From NCBI GenBank assembly GCA_965662045.1, contig CBFIGE010000009.1:1-64000 (forward strand): a stretch of DNA of 64,000 nt, in the 5' to 3' direction. Source of the stretch: UBA3478 sp965662045 (GTDB lineage: Bacteria; Bacteroidota; Bacteroidia; Flavobacteriales; Flavobacteriaceae). Shown here piece after piece: positions 55,000 through 63,994 of this stretch. How positions within the stretch are numbered: the stretch's first letter is position 1; every line of letters begins with the position of its first letter. The notes beneath the pieces were generated by a model, which saw only the letters and a program-made list of their open reading frames with translations, was not told the DNA's origin and did no database searches. Both the position numbers and the translations under genes were made by a program.

Positions 55000-56618
55000 T
55001 TTTCAAACGCCTTATCCAAAAACCCATATCGGGAATCATTCCCTGCTTTTATCAACTTACTCTCAGTATCAATGATCATCACAGGAGGCGCATTGTCTTC
55101 TGGTTTGGCCGAATCCCACTGAGGAAGGCCTTCGGCATTCGGGTCACCGGTCTTGATAAAGTTGGCAAAGTAGTTCGACATATCTTCAGCGACCTTGTAG
55201 TCGTCAGCCGTCCAAGCATAATCATCTACCAAGTGTAAGTTGCCCATGCAGTATTCGATTTCACAGGCATGTGGTGCACCTACCGGTTTTGGAGCTTTTG
55301 GGGCATCGGACTCCTTTTCTATTGTTCCTCCGGCAAATCCCGAAGTAAGGTTTTCATTCCTTAGCGGAGGTCTTAACTTACTATATAGATACCGGTATAC
55401 GGGTTGACTGCTGTTTTTCCTATGAAGGTCAAACCATTTCCAAGTGCTATAAGCGATAAATCGGTCCGACGCCAATGCTGTTGCCGATAGTACAATTTCC
55501 TGTTCCGTACCGGAAGGATATAGCTCCAAAACTTCTTTATGTTTTTTGGGATAAGCCTCTTTCACTTTGGCCACATAATTTTCTTCTGTAAAAGGGCCTT
55601 GTGTAAATGCCATACCGGGAATTTCAGCAGAATTCCACCCCAACAATAGAGGGATTTGTGCCTGTTCTTTAGCCTCAAAGATTTCAGGAAGGGTCTTTGG
55701 GAGAAAATACCCGTCAAGTACTGCAGGAAAACCAAAGCGTTTTGATTCGTTGTATATCTCATAGACTTCCCTGGTACTTAGTTTTCTTAATTCAGCTAAG
55801 GTCGGATAGCCTGCGTTTTTTGCAAATTCCGCTCCTAGTTTTTCTGCTTCGGCCAGCGGCAAGGGCGCCATCGTCGGATGGATTCCCGCCCCACTTTCGC
55901 CTATGGCACCTGCAATCAAATCTTTAGAAAGGGGCGAAGCCATTTGTTGACTGACCCCAATAGACCCTGCGGATTCCCCAGCAATGGTTACTTTTTTAGG
56001 ATTACCTCCAAAAGCCGCAATATTTTTTTGCACCCATTTTAGGGCTGCATTTTGATCTAACAATCCGTAGTTTCCCGATGCTTTATATGGTGCTTCGGCA
56101 CTCAATTCGGGATGGGCCAGAAAACCAAAAATATTCAACCGGTAGTTGGTGGTCACGACGACCATACCTTTTTTGGCCATGCTTTCGCCATCATAGCGAT
56201 ATTCGGAGGCGTCGCCAGCAACATTTCCTCCTCCGAAAAAATATACTAGAACCGGCAGATTATTGATGTTCCTTGTAGTGGGAGTCCAAATGTTTAAATA
56301 CAGGCAATCTTCGCTTACTCCGTTCGAGCGTGATTTCATATCGCCGAACACCATGGTCTGCATAGGCCGTGGGCCGAAGGTCTTGGTCTCTTTTACGCCC
56401 TCCCAATTTTCCAAGGGTTGGGGTGCTTTCCAACGTAATTCCCCGACGGGAGGTTTGGCAAAAGGAACCCCGAAATAAGTCTGAATGTTTGTATGGGTGT
56501 TGTAGTTTCCTTCAATAGTGCCATGTTCCGTTTTCGTTTGAACCGGAAAGGCATTCTGGTTTTGTGCGAAGGTCGTGGTCATTTGGAAAATGAATATAAA
56601 GGCTATAAGTGTTCTCAT
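54996..56618 (-). CDS. Secreted type-B carboxylesterase (I)
   Basis: A 540-residue carboxylesterase/lipase with signal peptide MRTLIAFIFIFQMTTTFA. Key segments: NIFGFLAHPEL after the oxyanion region VYFFGGGNVAGD, nucleophile GESAGSIG, and catalytic His in GAPHACEIEYCMG. Ten-residue spacing and length are typical. It heads the minus-strand operon with CitMHS and AtuA. Its substrate may be an ester-linked carboxylate; a distant paralogue is at 58444. Confidence 0.9.
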   Translation of the reverse strand: MRTLIAFIFIFQMTTTFAQNQNAFPVQTKTEHGTIEGNYNTHTNIQTYFGVPFAKPPVGELRWKAPQPLENWEGVKETKTFGPRPMQTMVFGDMKSRSNGVSEDCLYLNIWTPTTRNINNLPVLVYFFGGGNVAGDASEYRYDGESMAKKGMVVVTTNYRLNIFGFLAHPELSAEAPYKASGNYGLLDQNAALKWVQKNIAAFGGNPKKVTIAGESAGSIGVSQQMASPLSKDLIAGAIGESGAGIHPTMAPLPLAEAEKLGAEFAKNAGYPTLAELRKLSTREVYEIYNESKRFGFPAVLDGYFLPKTLPEIFEAKEQAQIPLLLGWNSAEIPGMAFTQGPFTEENYVAKVKEAYPKKHKEVLELYPSGTEQEIVLSATALASDRFIAYSTWKWFDLHRKNSSQPVYRYLYSKLRPPLRNENLTSGFAGGTIEKESDAPKAPKPVGAPHACEIEYCMGNLHLVDDYAWTADDYKVAEDMSNYFANFIKTGDPNAEGLPQWDSAKPEDNAPPVMIIDTESKLIKAGNDSRYGFLDKAFEN

Positions 56619-56693
56619 AATATTGGTTATAGAAAAGTTATTGTCTCAATTTGTTACAATAATACTTTGTTTTCTTGAATTATTGTTTTTTAT

Positions 56694-57476
56694 TTGGAAA
56701 AACTTTCATCTTTGGCCACGAAAAACCTCATACAAGCACTTCGAAAAGAGGAGTTTATACTAAACCTTTCCTATGATTCCGTTATTTTCGGATTCAATGG
56801 GAAGCAACTGAAAATCCTTATACTTGAATACCACAATACGGGCTTATTTGCACTTCCAGGTGGATTCGTAAAACGAAAAGAAAGTTTGGATGACGCTGTA
56901 AAGAGAGGGGTAAAAGAACGCTGCGGACTCAATGATATTTATTTTGAACAGTTCCAAACGTTTGGCAATTTGACCCGTTCGAATCCCGATGCCATGGAAC
57001 GTATCTTGGAGGCGAACGATCTTGATGTAGCAGACCATGATTGGATGTTAGATCGTTTTATTTCCATTTCCTATTACGCCCTGATAAACTACGATGAGGT
57101 AACTCCGGTGCCGGATGCACTTTCCGATAGTATCAACTGGTACGCGATTGATGAACTTCCGTCCTTAATGATGGACCACAATAAAATCGTGGGAAAAGCT
57201 TTGCAAATCCTTCGAGATAATCTTGAAAAGAAGCTGGTGGGCATGAACCTTTTGCCTTCCAAGTTTACCATGAAACAATTGCAAAAAGTCTATGAAGCTA
57301 TTTTGGGCGAAGAGTTAAGGCGAACCACATTTCAAAGACGCATTTTGAGTTTGGATGTCTTAAATCGCCATGAAAAATTGTTTCAAGGCAAGGCTCACAA
57401 AGCACCATATCTATACAGCTTTAAATCAAATGATAGTAACATATTACAAGAGCAAGAAGTATCAATTCACAATTAA
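56694..57476 (+). CDS. NUDIX-type sugar regulator (NrtR/AraR-like) with degenerate Nudix box
   Basis: A 260-residue protein: N-terminal Nudix fold (about 25-160) and C-terminal winged helix (FTMKQLQKVYEAILGEELRR, TTFQRRILSLDVLNR). The Nudix box reads GGFVKRKESLDDAVKRGVKERCGL, where the usual RE..EE residues are replaced by RG..ER; a binding, not hydrolysing, domain is implied. In Bacteroidota such proteins regulate sugar loci. Only a TTG start (56694) is available. It precedes the sugar isomerase by 5 bp, so it may autoregulate this operon. Confidence 0.85.
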   Translation: MEKLSSLATKNLIQALRKEEFILNLSYDSVIFGFNGKQLKILILEYHNTGLFALPGGFVKRKESLDDAVKRGVKERCGLNDIYFEQFQTFGNLTRSNPDAMERILEANDLDVADHDWMLDRFISISYYALINYDEVTPVPDALSDSINWYAIDELPSLMMDHNKIVGKALQILRDNLEKKLVGMNLLPSKFTMKQLQKVYEAILGEELRRTTFQRRILSLDVLNRHEKLFQGKAHKAPYLYSFKSNDSNILQEQEVSIHN

Positions 57477-57481
57477 AGAAA

Positions 57482-58423
57482 ATGAAAAAAACAAGAATCA
57501 ATTTGCTGGTAAAGAACGTAGTCCTGTCCTTTTTACTTATAGGAGGCATATCGTGTAAAGATGCTAAAAAAGAAGAATCAAGTAGCGATGCCGTTACCGA
57601 AGACACGAATATAGAAGAGAATAGCAATGCCACATTTGGCGGGCTTGCGCTCTACACCGTCCGTGAAGCGATGGGCGGAGATGCCAAGGCAACCTTAAAG
57701 GCGGTAGCAGATGCCGGATACGAAAACATCGAGGCGGCCAGTTATGCTGATGGCAAGTTCTACAATATGTCTCCCGCCGATTTCAAAAGCTACCTCGACG
57801 AGTTGGGACTAAACCCCATCAGTACACACCAAGGTACGGTAACTCTAGAAAATGCAGACGCTATGATGGCCGTTGTTAAAGCTGCGGGGTTCGAATATTT
57901 TGTAATACCGGTTCCACCTATGGGCAATTTCAAATTTGACCAGGCGACTAGGACCATGAGCATGACGGGCGGGGCAAAAAACTTAGCTGAAACATTGGAT
58001 ATCTTAGGGGAGAAGGCAAATGCCTCAGGACTTAAATTGCTTTACCACAACCACGACTTTGAGTTTAAAAAGGATGCGGAGGGTATTGTGCCTATCGATT
58101 ATTTATTGGAGAATTGTAATCCCGAATTCGTCAATTTTCAAATGGATCTGTATTGGGTCACAAAAGCCGGGGCAGACCCTTTGGCGTACTTTGAAAAATA
58201 CCCCGGCCGCTTTAAAATATGGCATGTAAAGGATATGGACGAGCAGGGGAGATTCGCCCCTGTGGGAAATGGGACTATTGATTTTGCCCAAATCCTGGCC
58301 CAAAAGGAAAAATCGGGAATGGAATATTATATGGTAGAACAGGATATGACCTTTGACGGTTTGAAGCCTCTTGAGGCCATAAAAATTAGTCATAAAGGGC
58401 TTAAGGAATTTGGGTTCGAATAA
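57482..58423 (+). CDS. Lipoprotein sugar isomerase/epimerase-like TIM barrel
   Basis: A 313-residue protein with a lipoprotein signal (LIGGISC) and an acidic linker to about residue 50, then an AP-endonuclease-2 TIM barrel (GLALYTVREAMGGDAKATLK, LLYHNHDFEFKKDAEGIVPI, FQMDLYWVTKAGADP, WHVKDMDEQG, EYYMVEQDM). Metal ligands (His, Asp/Glu) are in normal places. Export makes a phosphate-sugar substrate unlikely; periplasmic 3-keto-glycoside chemistry is a possible role. The C-terminus is partly duplicated as a scar at 63224. Confidence 0.85.
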   Translation: MKKTRINLLVKNVVLSFLLIGGISCKDAKKEESSSDAVTEDTNIEENSNATFGGLALYTVREAMGGDAKATLKAVADAGYENIEAASYADGKFYNMSPADFKSYLDELGLNPISTHQGTVTLENADAMMAVVKAAGFEYFVIPVPPMGNFKFDQATRTMSMTGGAKNLAETLDILGEKANASGLKLLYHNHDFEFKKDAEGIVPIDYLLENCNPEFVNFQMDLYWVTKAGADPLAYFEKYPGRFKIWHVKDMDEQGRFAPVGNGTIDFAQILAQKEKSGMEYYMVEQDMTFDGLKPLEAIKISHKGLKEFGFE

Positions 58424-58443
58424 AAAAATTAATATATAGGAAA

Positions 58444-60063
58444 ATGAAAAAAGCAGCTACTTATTTTATCGCCATTGGAATGCTCCTATTTGTGAGTATT
58501 CTGACCGCTCAATCCGAAGTGCGGACCGGCGAGAACATCGCAGTAACAAACACCAATTCAGGAAAAGTCCGAGGATATATCGAACATGGAATTTTTACCT
58601 ATAAAGGAATTCCCTATGCAAAAGCAAAGCGCTTCGAGGCCGCAGAAAAACCAGATGTTTGGGAAGGTATACGAAGTTCAACGATGTACGGCCCCGTAGC
58701 CCCTTTGTTGACTCCCACGACTTCTGTGCAAGACGAACCCGAATTTGTCTTTGACCATGATTGGGGCTATACCAACGAAGATTGCCTGAATTTGAATGTT
58801 TGGACCCCAAGCATCAATGACGGAAAAAAAAGACCAGTACTTTTTTGGATTCATGGCGGGGGATTTACCGCCGGATCAAGCCACGAGCTGCCTTCCTATG
58901 ACGGAGAAAATCTTAGTAATAAAGGCGACGTCGTAGTAGTTTCCATCAACCATCGTTTGAATGTACTCGGCTTTTTAGATTTATCCGCCTATGGCGAAAA
59001 GTACAAACATTCCGCAAACAACAGTATTCTTGACATGAAGTTGGCGTTGGAATGGGTTCGCGATAACATTTCCAACTTCGGCGGCGACCCGAACAACGTA
59101 ACTATTTTTGGGCAGTCCGGGGGTGGAGCCAAGGTAAATACCTTGATGGCCATGCCAAAGGCTAGCGGACTCTTCCATAAAGCCATCAACCAAAGTGGGG
59201 CTATGCGAGGCGGAATTCTGGAGAAGGAAGACACCCAAGCCGTTGCCGCGGAAACCCTATCCATTTTAGGAATCGATGCTTCTCAGGTGGATAGTCTTCA
59301 GAACATACCATTTAGCATCTTGGCCGACGCAGGTTCAAAAGCCTTGAAAAACGTAGAGGAAAAAATGAAAGCTGATGGAAAACCAATTATGGGTTTTGGC
59401 CTAGGTTGGGGGCCTAGTGTTGATGGGGAAGATTTGCCTTTTCAGACGGCTTCCGAAGAGGCACTTGTGCTATCAAAAGATATTCCGTTGATGATCGGCA
59501 CCGTCAAGAACGAATTTGCGCCTATTGCCAATATGCGTTTTGTGGGTGCATCGGATGAAACCATTATGAACCACATCAAGGATACTTACAAAGAAAAAGC
59601 AGATGTCTATATCGCCGCGGTCAAAAAGGCGTATCCCAATGATACGAAAGCAAAAGACTTGATCGATGTCGATACAAGATTCAGGCCGGGATCTGTGTTG
59701 CAGGCCAACACCAAATCAAGCCTTGAAGGCGGCGCTCCTGTCTATATGTATCTGTTTACTTGGCAGTCCCCTGTTTTTGATGGGAAATACAAAGCATTGC
59801 ATTGTATGGAACTACCGTTTGTATTCGACAATATCGCCTTGGCCAACCAAATGACGGGCGGTGGAAAAGAAGCACATGCCTTGGCGGATAAAATGAGCAA
59901 AGCGTGGATCAGTTTTGCCAAGACCGGAAACCCGAATCACTCTGGCTTGCCCGAATGGTCTCCATACAATGGCAACAACACCGCAACGATGCATTTTGAT
60001 ACCACTTGTGAAGTTAAACCACAAATGGACAAGGAACTTTTCGAATTGACTGCCAACCAATAA
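58444..60063 (+). CDS. Secreted type-B carboxylesterase (II)
   Basis: A 539-residue carboxylesterase with signal peptide MKKAATYFIAIGMLLFVSIL and start of the mature part near QSEVRTG. Oxyanion region LFWIHGGGFTAGSSHELPSY, nucleophile IFGQSGGGAKVN (Gly-Gln-Ser rather than Gly-Glu-Ser), and His in KALHCMELPFVFDN. It sits between the lipoprotein isomerase (20 bp) and the GH3 gene (19 bp), all plus strand. Confidence 0.9.
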   Translation: MKKAATYFIAIGMLLFVSILTAQSEVRTGENIAVTNTNSGKVRGYIEHGIFTYKGIPYAKAKRFEAAEKPDVWEGIRSSTMYGPVAPLLTPTTSVQDEPEFVFDHDWGYTNEDCLNLNVWTPSINDGKKRPVLFWIHGGGFTAGSSHELPSYDGENLSNKGDVVVVSINHRLNVLGFLDLSAYGEKYKHSANNSILDMKLALEWVRDNISNFGGDPNNVTIFGQSGGGAKVNTLMAMPKASGLFHKAINQSGAMRGGILEKEDTQAVAAETLSILGIDASQVDSLQNIPFSILADAGSKALKNVEEKMKADGKPIMGFGLGWGPSVDGEDLPFQTASEEALVLSKDIPLMIGTVKNEFAPIANMRFVGASDETIMNHIKDTYKEKADVYIAAVKKAYPNDTKAKDLIDVDTRFRPGSVLQANTKSSLEGGAPVYMYLFTWQSPVFDGKYKALHCMELPFVFDNIALANQMTGGGKEAHALADKMSKAWISFAKTGNPNHSGLPEWSPYNGNNTATMHFDTTCEVKPQMDKELFELTANQ

Positions 60064-60082
60064 AAACCATAGAAAACTGAAA

Positions 60083-62383
60083 ATGAATACTTCTAAAAAA
60101 ACGTCTGTACTTTTTTCAATTGCTATCTTATTTCTGATTTCAAGTTGTGATACCGCACCTAAGTTTACCGAAGAAACCAAGGGGGACTATATAGCGGTAA
60201 GCAACACCGACGGGGCAACATTGGGGTATCATCCCGAATCCGGCGTAAAGCTATTGACGGTAGACGGATACGCCTTTAAGGATCTAAACAAAAATGGAAC
60301 CTTAGAGGCCTATGAAGATTGGCGCTTGCCCGTAATGGATCGTGCTACGGATTTGGCCAAACAAATGAGTCTTGAGGATATTGCTGGACTTATGCTTTAT
60401 AGCTCCCACCAATCTTTGCCTGGTAGAAGCCGTGGTTTTGGTTCATCTACTTATAACGGTAAGACATTTGCAGAAAGTGGTGCAGTTGCCAGTGATTTAT
60501 CAGACGAGCAGAAGAAATTCTTGACTGATGATCATCTACGTCACGTCTTAATCACTTCGGTAGAGTCTCCTGCGGTTTCCGCAAAATGGAACAACAATGC
60601 CCAAGCTTTTGCTGAAGGCCTATATTTGGGTATTCCCGTAAATACAAGTTCAGACCCTCGACATGGGAGTGATTCCTATGCGGAATTTAATGCGGGTGCC
60701 GGTGGGGATATTTCCATGTGGCCGGGGACTTTGGGTATCGCTGCTTCTTTTGACCCAGCGTTAATGAAGCAATTCGGCGAAATCGCCTCAAAGGAATATA
60801 GAGCTTTGGGTATTGCTACAGCGTTATCTCCTCAGATAGATTTAGCCACAGAACCACGCTGGAGTCGTTTTGACGGTACCATGGGTGAAGATCCAGACTT
60901 GGCTGCAGATTTGGCCAGAGCCTACGTAGATGGTTTTCAATCTACTGATGGTGCTGATTGGGGGATGGAGAGTGTCAATGCTATGGTGAAACATTGGCCT
61001 GGCGGTGGCCCCGAAGAAGGTGGTCGTGATGGTCACTTTGGCTATGGTGCGTATGCCGTATATCCTGGAAAAAATATCAAGGACCATATGAAACCTTTTA
61101 CAGAAGGGGCTTTTAAGTTGGATGGCCCTACAAAAATGGCTTCTGCCGTAATGCCGTATTACACCATTTCAACAGGAGAAGGAGAGAATGTGGCCAACGG
61201 ATATAACAAGTATTTAATTACCGAAGTCTTAAGAGGCACCTATGGTTATGAGGGCGTTTTGTGCACAGATTGGGGTATAACAAGAGATATGACTTCTGTT
61301 TCTAAGTTTGAAGGAAAACCTTTTGGTGTAGAAAATCTTTCTGTTGCAGAACGTCATTACAAGGCGATTGACGCAGGTATGGACCAATTTGGTGGTAATA
61401 ATGATATGGTCCCGGTTTTGGAAGCTTATAAATTAGGAGTTGCTGAACTAGGCGAAGAAGCGATGCGTAACCGTTTTGAGGTGTCTGCCGTTCGTTTGTT
61501 AACCAATATTTTTAGAGTAGGTCTTTTTGAAAACCCATATTTAGATGTGGAAGAAACAAAAACAATCGTTGGAAATAGCGAGTTTATGAAAGCTGGTTTT
61601 GAGGCGCAATTAAAATCTATCGTTATGCTAAAGAATAGCAACAAGAGCCTGCCGATGGAAACAAAGAAAAAAGTATACGTACCACAGCGCTACATTGCAC
61701 CAACCACAAACTGGTGGGGCGTAACCACAGAGCCAAAAACGATTGACGCCTTTAATATGGAGGTCATTGCGAAGTATTTCGATATCGTGGACACACCAGA
61801 AGAAGCAGATTTTGCTTTAGTAGGTATAGAAAGTCCCAATGGAGGAGTTGGTTATGACGATGCCGATTTGGAGAAAGGTGGTAACGGTTATATACCTATT
61901 AACCTACAATACGGTCCTTACACGGCAGATACCGCTCGAGAAGTAAGCTTGGCAGGCGGAAGTCCGTTAGAAGATTTTACCAACAGAAGTTATAAGGGAA
62001 AATCGATTACTACCATAAACAATAGCGATATGAAATTGGTAAACGACACTAAGGCAAAAATGGGAAGCAAACCCGTAATTGTCTCAGTTAAAGTGGCTAA
62101 ACCAATGGTGTTTTCAGAGATAGAAGGAAGCGCTGCCGCAATTCTTGTGCACATGGGTGTTCAAGACCAAGCCTTAATGGAAATCATAACAGGAGCAGCA
62201 GAACCTTCTGCGTTGCTACCATTTCAAATGCCTGCCGATATGTTGACCGTCGAGGCACAATTCGAAGACGTGCCGAGAGATATGCAGCCTTACACAGATT
62301 CAGACGGTAGTGTATATAATTTTGCCTTTGGATTGAATTGGAATGGGGTAATTGATGATGAACGGGTCAAAAAATATAAGTAG
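60083..62383 (+). CDS. GH3 beta-glycosidase lipoprotein
   Basis: A 766-residue lipoprotein (lipobox LISSC). It has the GH3 (beta/alpha)8 and alpha/beta sandwich layout. Substrate-site segments: IDLATEPRWSRFDGTMGEDP, VKHWPGGGPEEGGRDGHF (near 303) and the nucleophile Asp in GVLCTDWGIT (near 394). The C-terminal domain contains ESPNGGVGYDD and FNFAFGLNW-like ending. The KHWPGGG variant is common in Bacteroidota beta-glucosidase/xylosidase subgroups; specificity cannot be fixed. It is the last gene of the NUDIX-led operon. Confidence 0.9.
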   Translation: MNTSKKTSVLFSIAILFLISSCDTAPKFTEETKGDYIAVSNTDGATLGYHPESGVKLLTVDGYAFKDLNKNGTLEAYEDWRLPVMDRATDLAKQMSLEDIAGLMLYSSHQSLPGRSRGFGSSTYNGKTFAESGAVASDLSDEQKKFLTDDHLRHVLITSVESPAVSAKWNNNAQAFAEGLYLGIPVNTSSDPRHGSDSYAEFNAGAGGDISMWPGTLGIAASFDPALMKQFGEIASKEYRALGIATALSPQIDLATEPRWSRFDGTMGEDPDLAADLARAYVDGFQSTDGADWGMESVNAMVKHWPGGGPEEGGRDGHFGYGAYAVYPGKNIKDHMKPFTEGAFKLDGPTKMASAVMPYYTISTGEGENVANGYNKYLITEVLRGTYGYEGVLCTDWGITRDMTSVSKFEGKPFGVENLSVAERHYKAIDAGMDQFGGNNDMVPVLEAYKLGVAELGEEAMRNRFEVSAVRLLTNIFRVGLFENPYLDVEETKTIVGNSEFMKAGFEAQLKSIVMLKNSNKSLPMETKKKVYVPQRYIAPTTNWWGVTTEPKTIDAFNMEVIAKYFDIVDTPEEADFALVGIESPNGGVGYDDADLEKGGNGYIPINLQYGPYTADTAREVSLAGGSPLEDFTNRSYKGKSITTINNSDMKLVNDTKAKMGSKPVIVSVKVAKPMVFSEIEGSAAAILVHMGVQDQALMEIITGAAEPSALLPFQMPADMLTVEAQFEDVPRDMQPYTDSDGSVYNFAFGLNWNGVIDDERVKKYK

Positions 62384-62410
62384 CGTTTAAACCATTTAGG
62401 ATTAAAAGTG

Positions 62411-62459
62411 TCGAAAGAGAAAAAACGTTTAACCAATCAAAAAGATCATGCTAAAAAAA
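62411..62459. repeat. Direct repeat, left copy
   Basis: About 48 bp (tcgaaagagaaa ... catgctaaaaaaa) match 63445-63497 at roughly 85% by eye. Both end with the start ATGCTAAAAAAA of the haem-binding gene. Here the open frame dies directly after, inside the DUF1801 gene region. Confidence 0.65.
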
Positions 62460-62500
62460 TTCACTAGCCTATCATCGAATCGATTTCTAAATGCATCTTT

Positions 62501-63139
62501 CTATGCATTAAACTTATGCGAACCATCACATCTAGGCATTCTTTTGGATTTTCCGCAAACACAATCATGAAATCCGTAGCCATCAAGAATTTTTTGTTCG
62601 TATTGTTGGATCCTTGACGTTCTAGTTTTAGATTGCTTCGGTGCAGAAAAGAAGAGATTGTATCCTCTCTGCCGTCCTGGAGTAAGTGCTTCAAAGGCAG
62701 TTTTAAAAATTAAGTCCGAATTTAGTTTTAGTTGTAATTCTTCAGGAAAAACAAGGTTTCTGCTTTCTTTGAAGTCGACTTTCAGACCTGCTTTTTCCAC
62801 CTCAATGGCTTCATAAATATAGGTTTTCAAAATAGCTTCCATCTCAATGATTTGATGCGTATTGGTGAATTTGATGTAGCGAGTGGACTGCGAATTCTCT
62901 CCTGGCTTTACGAGAATTCCATCTGCATCATTTAATAACGCACCTTTAAAAAACCCAGGTCCACAAAAGTTTTTTAGTGTGTAAAGTATAAGTACATTGC
63001 TTTTACCATAGGTATAACAAGGTTTTCCCCACTTTAATTCTTCCGTCAGCTGACAATCCAAGAGAATTTTTCGTAACAGCTTCATTTCGGCCTGCCACCT
63101 ATCTTCCTTCCTTAAATATTCATCAACTTTCGGATTCAT
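62501..63139 (-). CDS. DUF1801/YdeI-type protein
   Basis: A 212-residue protein: DUF1801 (YdhG-like) domain at about 5-125 (EELKWGKPCYTYGKSNVLIL, FCGPGFFKGALLND), then a helical region and a Cys/His-rich tail CVCGKSKRMPRCDGSH like the iron-binding CDGSH zinc-finger motif. Cytoplasmic. The combination with a CDGSH-like tail is less common. It lies between the two direct repeats, as if inserted beside the haem-binding gene. Confidence 0.75.
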   Translation of the reverse strand: MNPKVDEYLRKEDRWQAEMKLLRKILLDCQLTEELKWGKPCYTYGKSNVLILYTLKNFCGPGFFKGALLNDADGILVKPGENSQSTRYIKFTNTHQIIEMEAILKTYIYEAIEVEKAGLKVDFKESRNLVFPEELQLKLNSDLIFKTAFEALTPGRQRGYNLFFSAPKQSKTRTSRIQQYEQKILDGYGFHDCVCGKSKRMPRCDGSHKFNA

Positions 63140-63223
63140 ACTAAAAGTTTATTTTTACCAATATTATCAGTAGCGAATTTACTTTTTTTTCCAATCCTAA
63201 CTAAAAGCCTACTTAAAAAATAA

Positions 63224-63319
63224 ATGGTTGTTATTCAGGATATCACTTTTGAGCATTTGGATTCCCTCGAGACCATTAAGATTAGCCATAGAGTACTAAA
63301 ACAATTCACATTCAAGTAA
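63224..63319 (+). pseudogene. C-terminal scrap of a sugar isomerase gene
   Basis: Thirty-one codons ending in a stop: VVIQDITFEHLDSLETIKIS then HRVLKQFTFK. This matches the C-terminus of the lipoprotein isomerase at 57482-58423 (VEQDMTFDGLKPLEAIKISH, then KGLKEFGFE). The rest of the gene is absent, so this is a leftover of a second copy. Confidence 0.75.
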
Positions 63320-63444
63320 TCAATTTGGACGTCTGTTGGCCGAAACTCTGTTGGTTAGGGCTTTATTTAGGTCGTTGACAGATTTTAAAGATGGAGAAAA
63401 ACTGATTGGAATATATTTAGACAAAACTTGCTAAAACTATAGTA

Positions 63445-63497
63445 ATCGAAAATGAGAAATAACGTTTAAACAATCAATAATATCATGCTAAAAAAAA
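63445..63497. repeat. Direct repeat, right copy
   Basis: tcgaaaatgagaaat ... catgctaaaaaaa. It is the true upstream/start region of the haem-binding gene; see the left copy at 62411. Confidence 0.65.
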
Positions 63498-63994
63498 TCT
63501 TAATAGGACTAGGTATTGTTCAATAATAATCCAGTTAATCCGTCCAGACAAAAACGAGTCAAATGATTTGACAAATGCTATTTCGACCAAGTACAACGTG
63601 CCAGCAGAGGTAAATTCTCTCTTGCAAGTTTCCTGTAACGATTGCCATTCTAATAAAACGGAATATCCGTGGTATTCGAATGTACAACCGGTGGCTTGGT
63701 GGCTGGATCATCATGTGCAAGACGGTAAAAAAACATTTGAATTTTTCTGATTTCACTAAAATGCCGCTTTTTGTTCAAAACCATAAGTTTGAGGAGGTTA
63801 TAGAAATGGTTGAAGAAAAAGAAATGCCTTTACCGTCCTATACCAATTTTGGTTTGCACTCTGAGGCTAACTTAACAGATGAACAACGAAAATTGATAAT
63901 GGATTGGGCCAAAGCACAAATGACTTATTTAAAAAATACCTATCCAGCGGATAGTTTGGCTTTCCCTAAAAGAGCTAATAGTCCAAGCAATTAA
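63485..63994 (+). pseudogene. Haem-binding domain protein, two frameshifts
   Basis: The N-terminus MLKKILIGLGIV begins at 63485 and runs into stops at 63524. A one-base shift at about 63,521 restores IIIQLIRPDKNESND and the haem site CNDCHSNKTEYPWYSNVQP (CxxCH). A second shift at a run of seven A (63727-63733) is needed to reach HLNFSDFTKMPLF and the end at 63994. The pieces match the small haem-binding (Haem_bd) protein family of Bacteroidota, normally about 160 residues. Homopolymer indels could be sequencing errors. Confidence 0.8.
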
